In this document: piece by piece, positions 1 to 9,960 of the stretch
How positions within the stretch are numbered: the stretch's first letter is position 1
Layout of the letters: every line of letters starts with the position of its first letter
From: Scilla litardierei
Taxonomy: Eukaryota > Streptophyta > Magnoliopsida > Asparagales > Asparagaceae
Length of the DNA: 64,000 nt
Direction of reading: 5' to 3'
Assembly: GCA_030789695.1 (NCBI GenBank)
Contig: CM061141.1
Span: 201,489,600 to 201,553,599, forward strand
Made by a program: the position numbers and the translations under genes
The notes under the pieces: generated by a model
Databases searched by the model: none
Told to the model about the DNA's origin: nothing
What the model saw: the letters and a program-made list of their open reading frames with translations, nothing else

Positions 1-2160
1 TTCGATGAGACTTCAGGTGGAATTTGAGCAGAGCAACTAGCCGCATCGCCGAAGTCATGATCAAAATGAGCAGGATGAATGGGGGTGGCTATTTCTTCAT
101 TTGTCAAATTAATATCCCTTTTTCTTCTTCCATTGAACACGACATTAACTTGCGGCTCTGTAATCAGATTTGTCGCCGGGGTAGCTAGCTCCTTCAACTT
201 AATTAACAACTCCTGCTTCATCGGCCCATCAAGTTGAGCATAGAGCATGTGTATGCGCTCTAATTCAGCATGTATAAGCCCATCTTCTTCAGACATCAAT
301 TCCGGCTTAGCCTCCATGTCTAGCTGCTTCCAATGAGAATTTACGGCATCTAAGGGAATGGGGCGATTTTCCCTTGTGTATTTGCCAATCTCATTGGCAC
401 ATGGTACACCATAAATCATTCTAGCTAGACAATCACCTGTGCATTGGTCCGTTCCCATAGGGTCAGATTTATCAGCTTCCACAGACATTATCTTCAACGC
501 CGCAGCGGCTGTAAATCCTATCAGCTCCTTGAACAAGAACCCATGCACATTATGTTGCAACATGATCTTAGATTTCTCGAATGATGCCTTGATCTCGATA
601 TGCTGCCCCTCTAATGATTCATGTATGGTTGGCCAAGAAGCGGATAAACTGAAGGCCGATGAACCCAATGCCCTTTTAAGCTTAGAATGTTCAGTATGTG
701 CTCTTTTGGTCTGCCCTCTGTTGGTACTGACATTTCCAAAGTGGAGATTGCCATCTGTCCATACAGAAATAAACTTCTCCTTGTACTTGTCCAACCAAGA
801 TGTCTTCACATAGCTCACGACCCTTGTGTAATCTTTGTACTCGGTCTCCAATGCCTTCAGTTTAGCAACATACTCCTCCTCCTTGCGTGCCCCCACCAAT
901 AAATTCCAGCTAGAGATGAAACCTAACCATTTTTCTTGATCTTCAAAAGAGGGCTGGCAATTTTTGGCAATATTTTTGGATATGTGCATTCTACATATTT
1001 GGTGCACCGCAAGGGGAAATTCATGGCCAATGGCATTCATAAGTGCTGGCTCCAGTGCTGACAAAATTACACGTGGCATCCTGTATCCCTGCAGCAAAGA
1101 GCTCAACTTCCCCAAGGCCCACAAGTAGTTCTCCTCACGTACGGCCTCCGTGTAACAAAATGCCGCTGCGAACTGAATATCTGTGGACGTCACCCCATAC
1201 ATATCCATCAATGGTGGCCTGTTGCAGTTGGTCTTCAACGCGTAGTCCATAACCAGAATCTCTGGAAATTTTCGTAATAACTCAACCGACTGCGGATGTG
1301 CCCAAAATATAGTCCTCACTGCAGTTGTCACTTCGTCCACTTCATGATACACAATGTAATTACGTTGTGTCAGTAGATTAAGGAATAGCTGCATTTCTGC
1401 TCTCCAGGCCATTTCCCCTGCCTTCATCCTCTGTCTGGCATTATAAATAGTGTTGATTGTGGTAGATGTTGCATTATCCTTTTCCTTCAGGTATTTCAAG
1501 ATTTCCCTTGGCCTAAGCAGTCTATGTGACAAGTCTCTCACCGTGGCCATCTCCCCACCTCCGAACCTCCTCTCATCTGGATGTCGCTCGATGTACATTG
1601 CGGGTTTATGGTTGTGATTGCCACGTACAACTGTCAAAATCCACTTATCTGTTGCCACACCATTAGCCCTCAAGTAGAAGGGACATGAACACTTCTTGCT
1701 TCAAGTTGTTTTTTTGGCCGATATATCCGGCCTGTGTGGCCGATATGTCCCACTTCTTTCACAACAAAAATAATAAGTTGGGACCCTATTGCCCTTTGTA
1801 CTCATATTTGATGATTTTGTAACAACCAAATTCCCGGTTTTCACACCAACCCCTTTTACCCATTTACCAAGCTCTTCTATGCTGGGGAAAATTTTATTTG
1901 TTGTGAACTGATTTGTATAATCTTCATTAACCTCTGAGCCTTCAACAATACGCTGAATTAAGTCCCAGATACCAATATAGTCACTAAATGTTAAGCTTTA
2001 TTTTCTAGTAAATTAGTCAGTTAACAAAGCAAAATAATTTCAAACCTTTGCTTCTTTGTCCGCTTCATCCCAGATCCCCTCAATGTGTACCGAGCCCATC
2101 TCAATCTTCGTAATTTCTACGCAATCATGTTCCAAATGTACATTGCAGCAATAAATTTCT
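1..2160 (-). pseudogene. MULE transposase with FAR1-type DNA-binding domain, cut by window edge
   Basis: Cut-and-paste DNA transposase of a Mutator-like element. The minus-strand frame is open from about 1700 to base 1 and runs off the window. In protein order (right to left) it holds a FAR1/WRKY-GCM1 zinc finger (about 1960-1550; SKKCSCPFYLRAN, then VRGNHNHKPAMY), a helical stretch TINTIYNARQRMK, the MULE catalytic domain (about 1340-960; ILVMDYALKTNCNRPPLMD with the first catalytic Asp, then CRMHISKNIAKNC), and a degenerate SWIM-like segment near 440-370 (CLARMIYGVPCANEI). An in-frame TGA at 1701-1703 splits the zinc finger, so the copy is probably dead unless that stop is read through or spliced out. 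Upstream, GTAAGC...TTTCAG at 2208-2159 and a GTTTG...TTTAG tract at about 2045-1987 look like introns. The same DNA-binding domain occurs in the two genes to the right, which suggests one element family. Confidence 0.85.
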
Positions 2161-2544
2161 GAAATTATTAAAAAATACCAAATTAATTAGCATCAATTAA
2201 TGGCTTACCAACTTTACGATGCAGTGCGGCCGCAGTCGACTATTTTAGGGCACCCCAACCCAATGACACAAATCTTTTGCACTGCCTTAAGGACCTTCGT
2301 TTGATATAAGCAGGAACTCTTATAGTCTATATACCTCAGCGAATTAGAATAATTTCTGTTGATCAAACCCTATCTCATTAGCTTTTCCCGCCTTAGGTCA
2401 CAAAACTGATCGCATATGGAAGCTGTTACGATGCATTTGTATATACGGATGCGTAGAAATAGTGGTTCATAGTGTAAATTACTCATCGCGAACAGTGGGA
2501 GGGCAAAAATGTAAATTGCTCTCCTCTGTAAACCGTCTAGCAGT

Positions 2545-2742
2545 TTGCCCACCGCACACAACCGCGCAAAACACGGACTTGCTCAGCGCACACAACCACG
2601 CAAAACTGGGAATTGCTTACTGCTCACAGCCAATCAAAACACGGAATTGCTCAACGCACACAACCACGCAAAACTCGGAATTGCTCAGCGCACACAACCA
2701 CTCAAAACCCGTAATTGCTCACCGCCCACAACCGTTTTGGTC
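2545..2742 (+). repeat. 34-bp minisatellite, six units
   Basis: Six head-to-tail units of 34 bp, each beginning TTGCTCAGCGCACACAACC and ending CGCAAAACTCGGAA with small changes. It lies between the leftward transposase and the rightward OTU gene. The same unit recurs in the opposite orientation at 11997-12265 and 57929-58018. It looks like sub-terminal repeats of a MULE. Confidence 0.85.
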
Positions 2743-2799
2743 AAGTCCACGTGCACATGTGGACGGGTTATTTGCTAGTAATATTTCAAACTAGACTTG

Positions 2800-3288
2800 T
2801 TTACTCAACCAGCACAACGGGTAAATTATTGTAGACCCGATATGACCCGGTAGGACCCGAAATTGTCCCGTGATACCTTCTGCTCACAGCGAATTGATAG
2901 ACAATTACACAGATTGCTCACGGCGGAATTTCAAACGGCAAGTATTTTCAAAGATCGCTCCAGTCGCCCAGACCGAAATCCAAAAGCTTTGATTTTTATT
3001 TAATTGCTCGAAGGATACATCACTTAGTCAACTGGTGAGATCAAACAAAGAGCTGAATCGAGAGAAATCGATTTAGGGGGTTTTGACCTAAATTTATCAA
3101 CATCGACTCTTTGGTACGTCTATACTTTTAAGTACAGTTTATCTGCCTTTCTTATTTTGATTTTACATGCATTCATCCACGGTTGAGGTTGATGAAGTCG
3201 GTACAAAAATCCAAGGTAATATTGATTTATCTTCTCGGCAATAATGCATTAAATCTTTGAGGATCAGGTTATGAATTGTTTGATACAG
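2800..3288 (+). promoter_or_regulatory. Conserved 5' region and leader intron of OTU gene copy 1
   Basis: This stretch aligns by eye with 5490-6000 upstream of copy 2. Shared landmarks in order are a GACCCG-rich tract, TGCTCAC...GCGGAAT, a TTTGATTTTTATT tract, AATCGATTTAGGGG, CGACCTAAATTT, and a probable intron beginning GTAATATTGATTT and ending TTGTTTGATACAG directly before the coding start. Conservation between two copies supports a real promoter, 5' leader and intron. No exact transcription start can be read. Confidence 0.5.
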
Positions 3289-3294
3289 GATACT

Positions 3295-4892
3295 ATGGAT
3301 TTTACAACCGACTTTACCACCAATCAACTGTTCAAGGATAGAAAAGAGCTGTTTCAGTGGATACAAAACGTCGGGTTAAGTCATGGGCATGTGATTGTTA
3401 CACGTTCGGGGAGATTAAGTAAAACGGCCAAAGGGCATCATGCTGTGTACTTTGTGTGTGAAAGAAGCGGTGAGTATCGGGGACACCGAAAGCTAAAAAA
3501 GACCAACCAGCCTGTTAAAACCAAGAAGTGTTCATGTCCTTTCTCATTGCGTGGTTATATGGTGGGCGTGGGCGTTGAGGAGTGGAAGGTAACAGTCGTT
3601 TGTGGCAGGCACAACCATGAAGCAGCTAAATATGTCGATGGCCATTTCGATGACGGGACGTTACAGGGAATGGAGATGGAAACAGTGCGTGACTTGGCGA
3701 ATAGCAAGGTTCGGCCAGCTGAAATTTTGAAAGTACTGAAGGCAAATAAAAACTTCAGTGCTACCTCAATCAAAGCAATTTACAATGCACGAAACCGGTT
3801 ACAACGGGGGAAGAAGGTTGGTATTGTAAAACAGTTGAAGGAGTTAGCATCAGCTGATAAAATTGTGGGTGCTGAGAATGTGAAGGCTGTGAATAATGAG
3901 GGGGGGATCAGATGGTGGGGGAGGCGTTTTGGGAGAATGCAGTGCCTGCTGAGTTGCAGGAGGAGGATCATACTGGGAAGATGGGTGGGGAGGATGATAA
4001 GGTGGATCGTAATGAGGCGGAGCAGACTGCTGGGGAGGAGGAGGAGGATGATGAGAATGCAGTGGCTAAGGCCTTTGAGAAGGAGCATGAGGTTCTACGT
4101 CTTCAAATTTCTACCCTGGTAGCGGAGATTGCTAAGCAGCATGCTGAGATAACGGATACGTCTACATTGACGTGTAAGCCGGGTAAGGGAAGAAGTAGAC
4201 CGTTGTGGAAACGTACAATAAAGAAGCCGAAACAATCAATTTCACATGATGATAGTGACGAGGACTTGGCTGCCGACATAATAATACCATATTGGAACGC
4301 TTTTCCTGAGTGTCTACGACCCCTTATAGTGCATGTCGTAGATGTGAAAGCAGACGGAAACTGTGGGTATAGGGCTGTGGCAGCTCAGTTGGGACTGGGT
4401 GAGGACGAATGGAGGCAGGTGAAATATGACTTGCGAGAAGAGATGCAGAACCATGACGGCTTGTACCGGCAACTTATGGGTGCCGTGGAATTTAAAAAGA
4501 ATGTAGTGGCACTGGGCCATTTGTTAGACCGGCCAAAAGCTAAATGGTGGATGCAGATGCCAGAAATGGCACATGTCATTGCCTCATGCTACGAATGTGT
4601 AGTACATATTCTTGCACCTCATCAGTGTGTGACATATTTTCCTTTAAGAACTCCTCCAGTACCCCTATCATCCAGACGCCACATAACGTTGGGTCATGTG
4701 AACAATAATCACTTCGTTATTGTTAAACTTGCCCCATATGGTCCTGTCCCTCCGACTTCAAGTATGTGGCTAAGATACCGTTCCGATGTGTCAGCCGGAT
4801 GGCCGGCTGCTTATGAGGATAGGATGCATCAATTCCAGTCAATAGTATTTGGGCACGATATTGCAACCGTTGACGTTATTGAAATATTGTAG
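3295..4892 (+). CDS. MULE second gene, copy 1: FAR1-type DNA-binding domain plus OTU cysteine protease
   Basis: Predicted DNA-binding deubiquitinase-like protein of a MULE. Part one (3295 to about 3905) is a FAR1-type zinc finger: KTKKCSCPFSLRG, then VCGRHNHEAAKY, then SIKAIYNARNRLQ. Part two lies in the -1 frame (open 3912-4892): an acidic linker, a basic patch, then an OTU fold with DGNCGYR (Cys at 4362-4364), WWMQMPEMAHVIASCY and NNHFVIVKL (His at 4710-4712). There is no MULE catalytic domain. I chose ATG 3295 because the ATG at 3271 lies inside the conserved leader intron. The two frames meet at a run of seven G (3900-3906), which reads G_GGG_GGG in the first frame. This could be a -1 frameshift site, an indel or a sequencing error. 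OTU domains are established ubiquitin/ubiquitin-like proteases; the role in transposition is unknown. Confidence 0.75.
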
Positions 4893-5280
4893 GATAAAAC
4901 TTTGTATCATTTTACTGTGGATTGTTTATTTCATATTGACAGATTGGTAGCATGAAATTTTATCATGTCTGCCTAAATATGCAAATGTTATCATCTGTAT
5001 GCCGTGCTTTGGTGTATGGTATCTATAAGTTATGCCCAACGATAGACCTACTAATCAAGTTTGCCTCTTACTAACTTTTTGGTGAACGGGTACAAACTGA
5101 TATATACTGGATTTTGAATGCTTAATAACACACGCAATCTATCCAGATTTTCTTAAGGGTGTTCATTAATACAACTAATGATAGTTATCACGTTGGTATT
5201 ATATTATTTTATACGTATCAATAATTTTGTTAACATCGGCATAAGAATATGAGGAATCCAATAGAATAAATATTAAAAAC
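4893..5280. other. AT-rich spacer, no gene seen
   Basis: The 3' flank of OTU copy 1. It is AT-rich with several possible poly(A)-signal-like hexamers, and no coding, RNA or repeat feature could be supported. Confidence 0.5.
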
Positions 5281-5480
5281 AAAATTTAGATCTCCTCAGC
5301 GCGCACCGCGGTCAAAATCGTTCTCAGCGTCGCGATTAATAACCATTACCGTTACTAATGTCAAGCCTGACAATCCATGTAACATTACTCAGCGCGCAAA
5401 ACGGTTCGAATCGTGCTAAAATATAACCGTTGTGCGCGCTGAGTAAAATTTGCCAACTAAACCACCGAATTTACTCGAAA
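5281..5480. repeat. Palindromic CGCGCA motif cluster upstream of OTU copy 2
   Basis: At least three copies of CTCAGCGCGCA-like words, one followed by the inverse form (CTCAGCGCGCAAAACGG ... CCGTTGTGCGCGCTGAG, about 5391-5444), plus a solitary TTTACTCGAAACGCGCAACGG. This is the same word found throughout the window and the likely terminal or sub-terminal sequence of the element carrying copy 2. Confidence 0.7.
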
Positions 5481-5489
5481 CGCGCAACG

Positions 5490-6000
5490 GGTTAAAATTT
5501 TTACCCGTTTTGACCCGTTTGGACCCTCTTTTATCCCTTGATAAATTCTGCTCACCGCTCACAGCCATAACCTTCCACAGATTGCTCAAGGCGGAATATC
5601 AAACGGCCAGTTTTTCGTAGATTGCTCAAGGCGCACAGACGGAAATTCCAAAGATTTGATTTTTATTACTGGGCTCGACATTTACATCACAGTGGCAACT
5701 ACTGCGTTCAAACAAATCGGTGAAGCGAGAGCAATCGATTTAGGGGTTTTCGACCTAAATTTGTCGAAATCGCGATTTGGTAAGTATACAATGTTAAGTA
5801 CATTTTATTTGATATCCTTGTTACAATTACAATGTGTAGAAAGAGGATGCGAAATTTTTGGTTTTTAATTGCCTGCAGATACAGTTGAGATTGATGGAGA
5901 TGCTAAAAAATTCGGAGGTAATATTGATTTTTCTTTACGTCAATAATGTAACTAATGTTTGGTACCCGGTCCAATTAGTTGTATGAATTGTTTGATACAG
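5490..6000 (+). promoter_or_regulatory. Conserved 5' region and leader introns of OTU gene copy 2
   Basis: Homologous to 2800-3288. It contains AATCGATTTAGGGG, then CGACCTAAATTTGTCG, a likely donor GGTAAGTATAC near 5780, a likely acceptor CCTGCAG near 5877, a short exon (ACAGTTGAGATTGATGG), a donor GTAATATTGATTT and an acceptor TTTGATACAG at about 6000. The pairwise conservation is the main evidence. Confidence 0.5.
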
Positions 6001-6006
6001 GTGTAT

Positions 6007-8231
6007 ATGGATTATACAGCCGAATTTACAACGCTTCAACGTTTTAAAAGTAGAGACGAACTCTTTCAGTGGATAAAGAGCGTCGGACGACAACATGGGC
6101 ATGTGATTGTTACCAGTGCGTCGAGTATGAATAAATCGTCCAATATGACTCCCGCTGCCTACTATGCATGTGCAAGAAGCGGGAACTACAGGGGACACCG
6201 ACCAGTACGAAAGAGCAACCGGCCAGTTAGAACCAACAAGTGTGGATGCCCGTTCAAATTGCGTGGTAATGAGGTGGGCGATGGCGGTGAGTGGAGTTTA
6301 ACGGTCGTTGATGGGAGGCACAACCATCAAGCTGCTAATTATGTTGCGGGCCATTCCGACGACGGGGTGTTGCAGGGAAAAGAGGTGGAAGCATTGCGAG
6401 ACTTGACAAATAGAAAGGTGCCGCCGTCAGCAATTTTGAAAGGCCTGAAGGAAACTAAATCCTTCAATGAAACACCAATCAAATCAATTTATAATGCACG
6501 TTCCCGATTACTAAGGGGGCAGAGTGTGGGTATGGTAAACAAGTTGAAGGAGTTAGCATCACCGTGTAGAATTGTGGGTGATGAGCTTGTGGTGCATGTG
6601 GATAATGTTGAGGAGGAGCAGAAGGGAGATGAGGAGAAGGTGGATGAGGCTGAGGAGGCGACTGCATTGGCTGCTTATTGGCAGGATGATGTGGTGGATC
6701 GTAATGCGATGGAGCAGGCTGCTGAGAAGTTGGCTCTTAGTGGGCAGGAGCATAATGCTGCGGAGGAGGATGAGGTTAATGCAGCGGATGAGAATGTGGA
6801 GCCGAGGGTGCATGATGTTTTGGGGATGATGAGGCTGAGAATGCAGTGGCTGCTGAGTTGACTGTAGATGATTATGTTATTGGGGAGATGGTGGAGACGG
6901 AGGAGACGGTTGCCCTTAACGTGGAGGTGCAGAATGCTGAGGAGGTACTGGTGGAGGATAATGCAGCGGCTGAGACTGTGGAGCCGAAGGTGTATGAGGA
7001 GAAGGCGAACAAGGAGGATGATGATAAGGAAGTGGCTACTGATTTGATTGCTGAGGAGCATACTGGGAAGTTGGTGGATACGGCGGGGACTGTGGAACGT
7101 AATGTGGCTGACCAGACTGCTGAGATGGATGAGGGGGAGAATGCAGCTGGGGAGAATGAGGAGCCACAGGAGGATGAGGCGAATGTGGAGGATGTGGAGG
7201 ATGAGAAGATAGAGGATGCTGGGTTGATGCAAGCTGAGCTTACGTTGGAGTTGGGGGCGACGGTGGAGACGGGGGATCATAATGTGGATGCTCAGACTGC
7301 TGGGAGGGAGGAGGAGACGGCTGTGGCCTCGTATGTTGATGAGCACGAAGAGATGGATGTCATGCTTAAACAACTTTCTCCCCTGGTTGATGAGATTTCT
7401 GATCATTTTTCGGATGTGACGGAGAAGCCTACAGTTAGGAGGAAGCCTGTTAAGGCTCCACGGTTGCATTCAATTGCGGAGCATACGGCGGCGGCGAAGG
7501 AGAAGCCTAAATTGAAGAGGCGGCCTTCGAAGGAAAGTAGTAGGCGTCCGAAACTTCAAATAAAGAAGCCGAAACCTTCGTTTCCCCCTGATGATTATGT
7601 TGATGATTTGCCTGCCAACTTCCTCATACCATATTATTTGGATTTTCATCACACGCTACAACCCCTCATGGCGGGCGGCGTAGACGTGGATGCAGATGGC
7701 AACTGTGGGTACATGGCTGTGGCAGTTCAGTTGGGCTTGAAAGATTCCGATTGGGGGACTGTCAGAGCTGATTTGCTCCGTGAGATGCGGACATACAGCG
7801 GCTTGTACAGGTGTGTTCTGAGTGAGGTTTCATATAATAATAATTTGAAGGCAGTGGACTATTTCATTACTGATAAAGGTGCAGGACGGGAAAATTGGAT
7901 GCAGATGCCAGACATGGGACATGTCATTGCCTCATGCTACAACTGTGTAGTACATTTGATTTCAAATCGTATGTGTGTGACATTTTTTCCATTGAGAAGT
8001 CCTCCAGTAAACCGAGCCTCCAGACTCCACATAACGTTGGGTTATGTGAACAGAAATCACTTTTTTATCCTTCAACTTAAACCAGCAGGTGACGTCCCTC
8101 CGACTTCAGTTGTGTGGACAAGATCGCATGACCCTGTGGCCGATGGATGGCCGGCTGGTTACGAGCAGAGGATGCAGTCATTCGTTGATAAAGTAAAAGA
8201 TACGAATATTGCTACCGCTGATGGTTTTTAG
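6007..8231 (+). CDS. MULE second gene, copy 2: FAR1-type DNA-binding domain plus OTU cysteine protease
   Basis: Paralogue of the gene at 3295-4892 with a much longer acidic linker. The first frame (6007-6861) has the FAR1 zinc finger (RTNKCGCPFKLRG, VVDGRHNHQAANY, SIYNARSRLLRG) followed by Glu/Asp-rich repeats. The second frame (6846-8231, 461 codons) has about 240 residues of acidic repeats containing AENAV, HTGKL and VERN-type words, a basic stretch (KLKRRPSKESSRRPK), then the OTU domain: DGNCGYM with Cys287, WMQMPDMGHVIASCY, and NRNHFFILQL with His405. The frames overlap by 16 bases in the -1 direction; T_TTG_GGG at 6819-6825 fits X_XXY_YYZ in the first frame. The linker is repetitive, which suggests expansion by slippage. 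The key Cys and His are present, so the OTU part could be active. Confidence 0.75.
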
Positions 8232-8379
8232 TATCTGTAAGATAAAACGCTTATCAATGTAATAAGTTTTTTTTGGTATAAAAATGGACCACTTTGGCGG
8301 ATGAAATTTTATCATGGCTTCCGAAATGTGCAAATGTCATCATCGGTATGGATTGATGTTGTGTATCATACCAATTACA

Positions 8380-8900
8380 CCGAGCGCAACACTGCAGTAA
8401 TATTGCCTGTTTTGCGCTTTGAGTAATTAAGTCTTTACCTACCAAATTGCTCAACGCGCAGAACTGGCAATATTAGTGCCGGTTTTGTGCTCTGGGTATT
8501 TTTAATAACATCAACCTTTGTTCCAAATTGTTATGCGATGAGAATGTGTCATTGTTAGAGTGTCCAATACTCCATGTGAGAGTAGGGTTATTGTATCATA
8601 TATGTTATTGTCTGACAAAATTGCTTACCACAAACTCCCATTGATAAGTTTTGCTCGTTGAGCGCCTTTATTAGCCAATTTGTTAGTGGTTACTACAATT
8701 ACTCACCATTCACCACGATCAGAACAAATAATTTTGGCCGGTTGTGCGCGGTGAGCAATTTTGTTAGTGCGAAAAAAAACTCCTCCTCGTCCACTCAATA
8801 AAATTTGCTGATATATCCACATTTATTGCTGCACGCACCGTGCAAATTTTTAATGGTTAACAGAAATGCTCACAGCGCACAACGGCGATATATTGGAACC
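8380..8900. repeat. Palindromic CGCGCA motif cluster downstream of OTU copy 2
   Basis: Degenerate copies in both orientations, for example TTGCTCAACGCGCAGAACTGG near 8451 written with breaks, TTGTGCGCGGTGAGCAA near 8743 and TGCTCACAGCGCACAACGG near 8867. It mirrors the cluster at 5281-5480, so copy 2 is bracketed by the motif on both sides. Confidence 0.6.
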
Positions 8901-9030
8901 TTTGGTCTTACTAATATTCTAAGAGACCCCTCGAGTCTGCAGATCAGTGTTGGTGAACATACAGAGCAGGGATCGTTAATATACAGCGGATTGCTACCAG
9001 CCGGATGTTCTGCTCTATAATGATTAATGC

Positions 9031-9612
9031 GAGCAACTCCAACCCAAATCTCTAAAACCCCCCTTCAAAATGGAATATCTCTAAAAGATGCCATTTTGGA
9101 GGATGGGCAACTCCAACCCACCATCTTCAAATCCTATTTTCTCTTTGTTTAAGCTTTACTAATGAAAAATATTTATCATTAAAATGGGTTAATCTAATAT
9201 ATTATTTCTGCATGAAAGAAAATTATAAATAATATTAGTCTTCAATGTTAATTTTTTTTAATTTTTAAGTATTTAGTATTTCTTGTTATGTTGTAAATAT
9301 TTTAAATTTGCTCGAAAAATATCCAATATTGGTATCATGTTGTAGGTATAATTAAGATATTTCCGACGGTACTAAAATTATTAAATTTGGTCATGTGATT
9401 TGTAAAATACATTAGTAATAAATAATTATAAGATTTTAATTAAGGTCTAAGTTGTCATTAATGAGAACTTTAGAGATTTGAAGGGGTGAATAGTGCCCCT
9501 CCAAATATGAAGGGGCACTATTGCAAATCTCTATCTCTATCTTCATTTTGGAGATGGGTTGGAGCAACTTCAATCTCCATTTTAGAGTTATAGAGATGGG
9601 TTGGAGTTGCTC
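9031..9612. mobile_element. MITE-like element with doubled terminal repeats, full copy
   Basis: Begins GAGCAACTCCAACCCA and ends TGGGTTGGAGTTGCTC, a 16-bp terminal inverted repeat. A second CAACTCCAACCCA lies about 75 bp inside the left end (about 9110) and a second TGGGTTGGAG about 40 bp inside the right end (about 9556). The interior is AT-rich and non-coding. Related truncated copies lie at 18474-18876 (inverted) and 23811-24050. The terminus resembles PIF/Harbinger-type MITEs, but I could not find a convincing target duplication, so the superfamily is open. Confidence 0.75.
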
Positions 9613-9639
9613 TGTTTTGCGCGTTGGGATAAACTGTAG

Positions 9640-9960
9640 CCTCTTAAAAAATAGCCCAACGCGCACAACGAGCAAAATAATGCCCTTAGGCTCGGGAAAA
9701 ATTACAAGCACAACGGGAAAACAACGCGCACAACGGGCAAAAATTACGCGCACAACGGGCAAAACAACGCGCACAACGGGCAAAAAGGAAAGCCGGTGGT
9801 TCGCTTTTTGAGCATATAAAAGGTAGTTTATCAACAAATGTTAAACGCGCACACACCTAGTAGCCTTATGCCCGGTGTGCGCGTTGAGCAAAGTTTCGAC
9901 GATAGCCCATTTGCTCAACGCGCCCCGCACGGACTAATTTTGCCAGTTGTGCGCTTTGAG
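9640..9960. repeat. CGCGCACAACGG cluster with 21-22-bp direct repeats
   Basis: From about 9722 to 9787 three copies of ACGCGCACAACGGGCAAAA follow each other at 21-22-bp spacing, preceded by looser copies at 9658 and 9709. At 9844-9960 inverse forms (GTGCGCGTTGAGCAAA, GTGCGCTTTGAGCATA) appear. No coding potential was identified. Confidence 0.75.

Noticed and set aside
439..902. Plus-strand frames over the transposase region
   Set aside because: Shadows of the minus-strand transposase, which has clear domain motifs.
2226..2240. Adjacent NotI and SalI sites (GCGGCCGC, GTCGAC) suggesting a cloning linker
   Set aside because: They fall in a plausible exon of the leftward transposase (frame STAAALHRKV across a good splice site), so they are likely natural.
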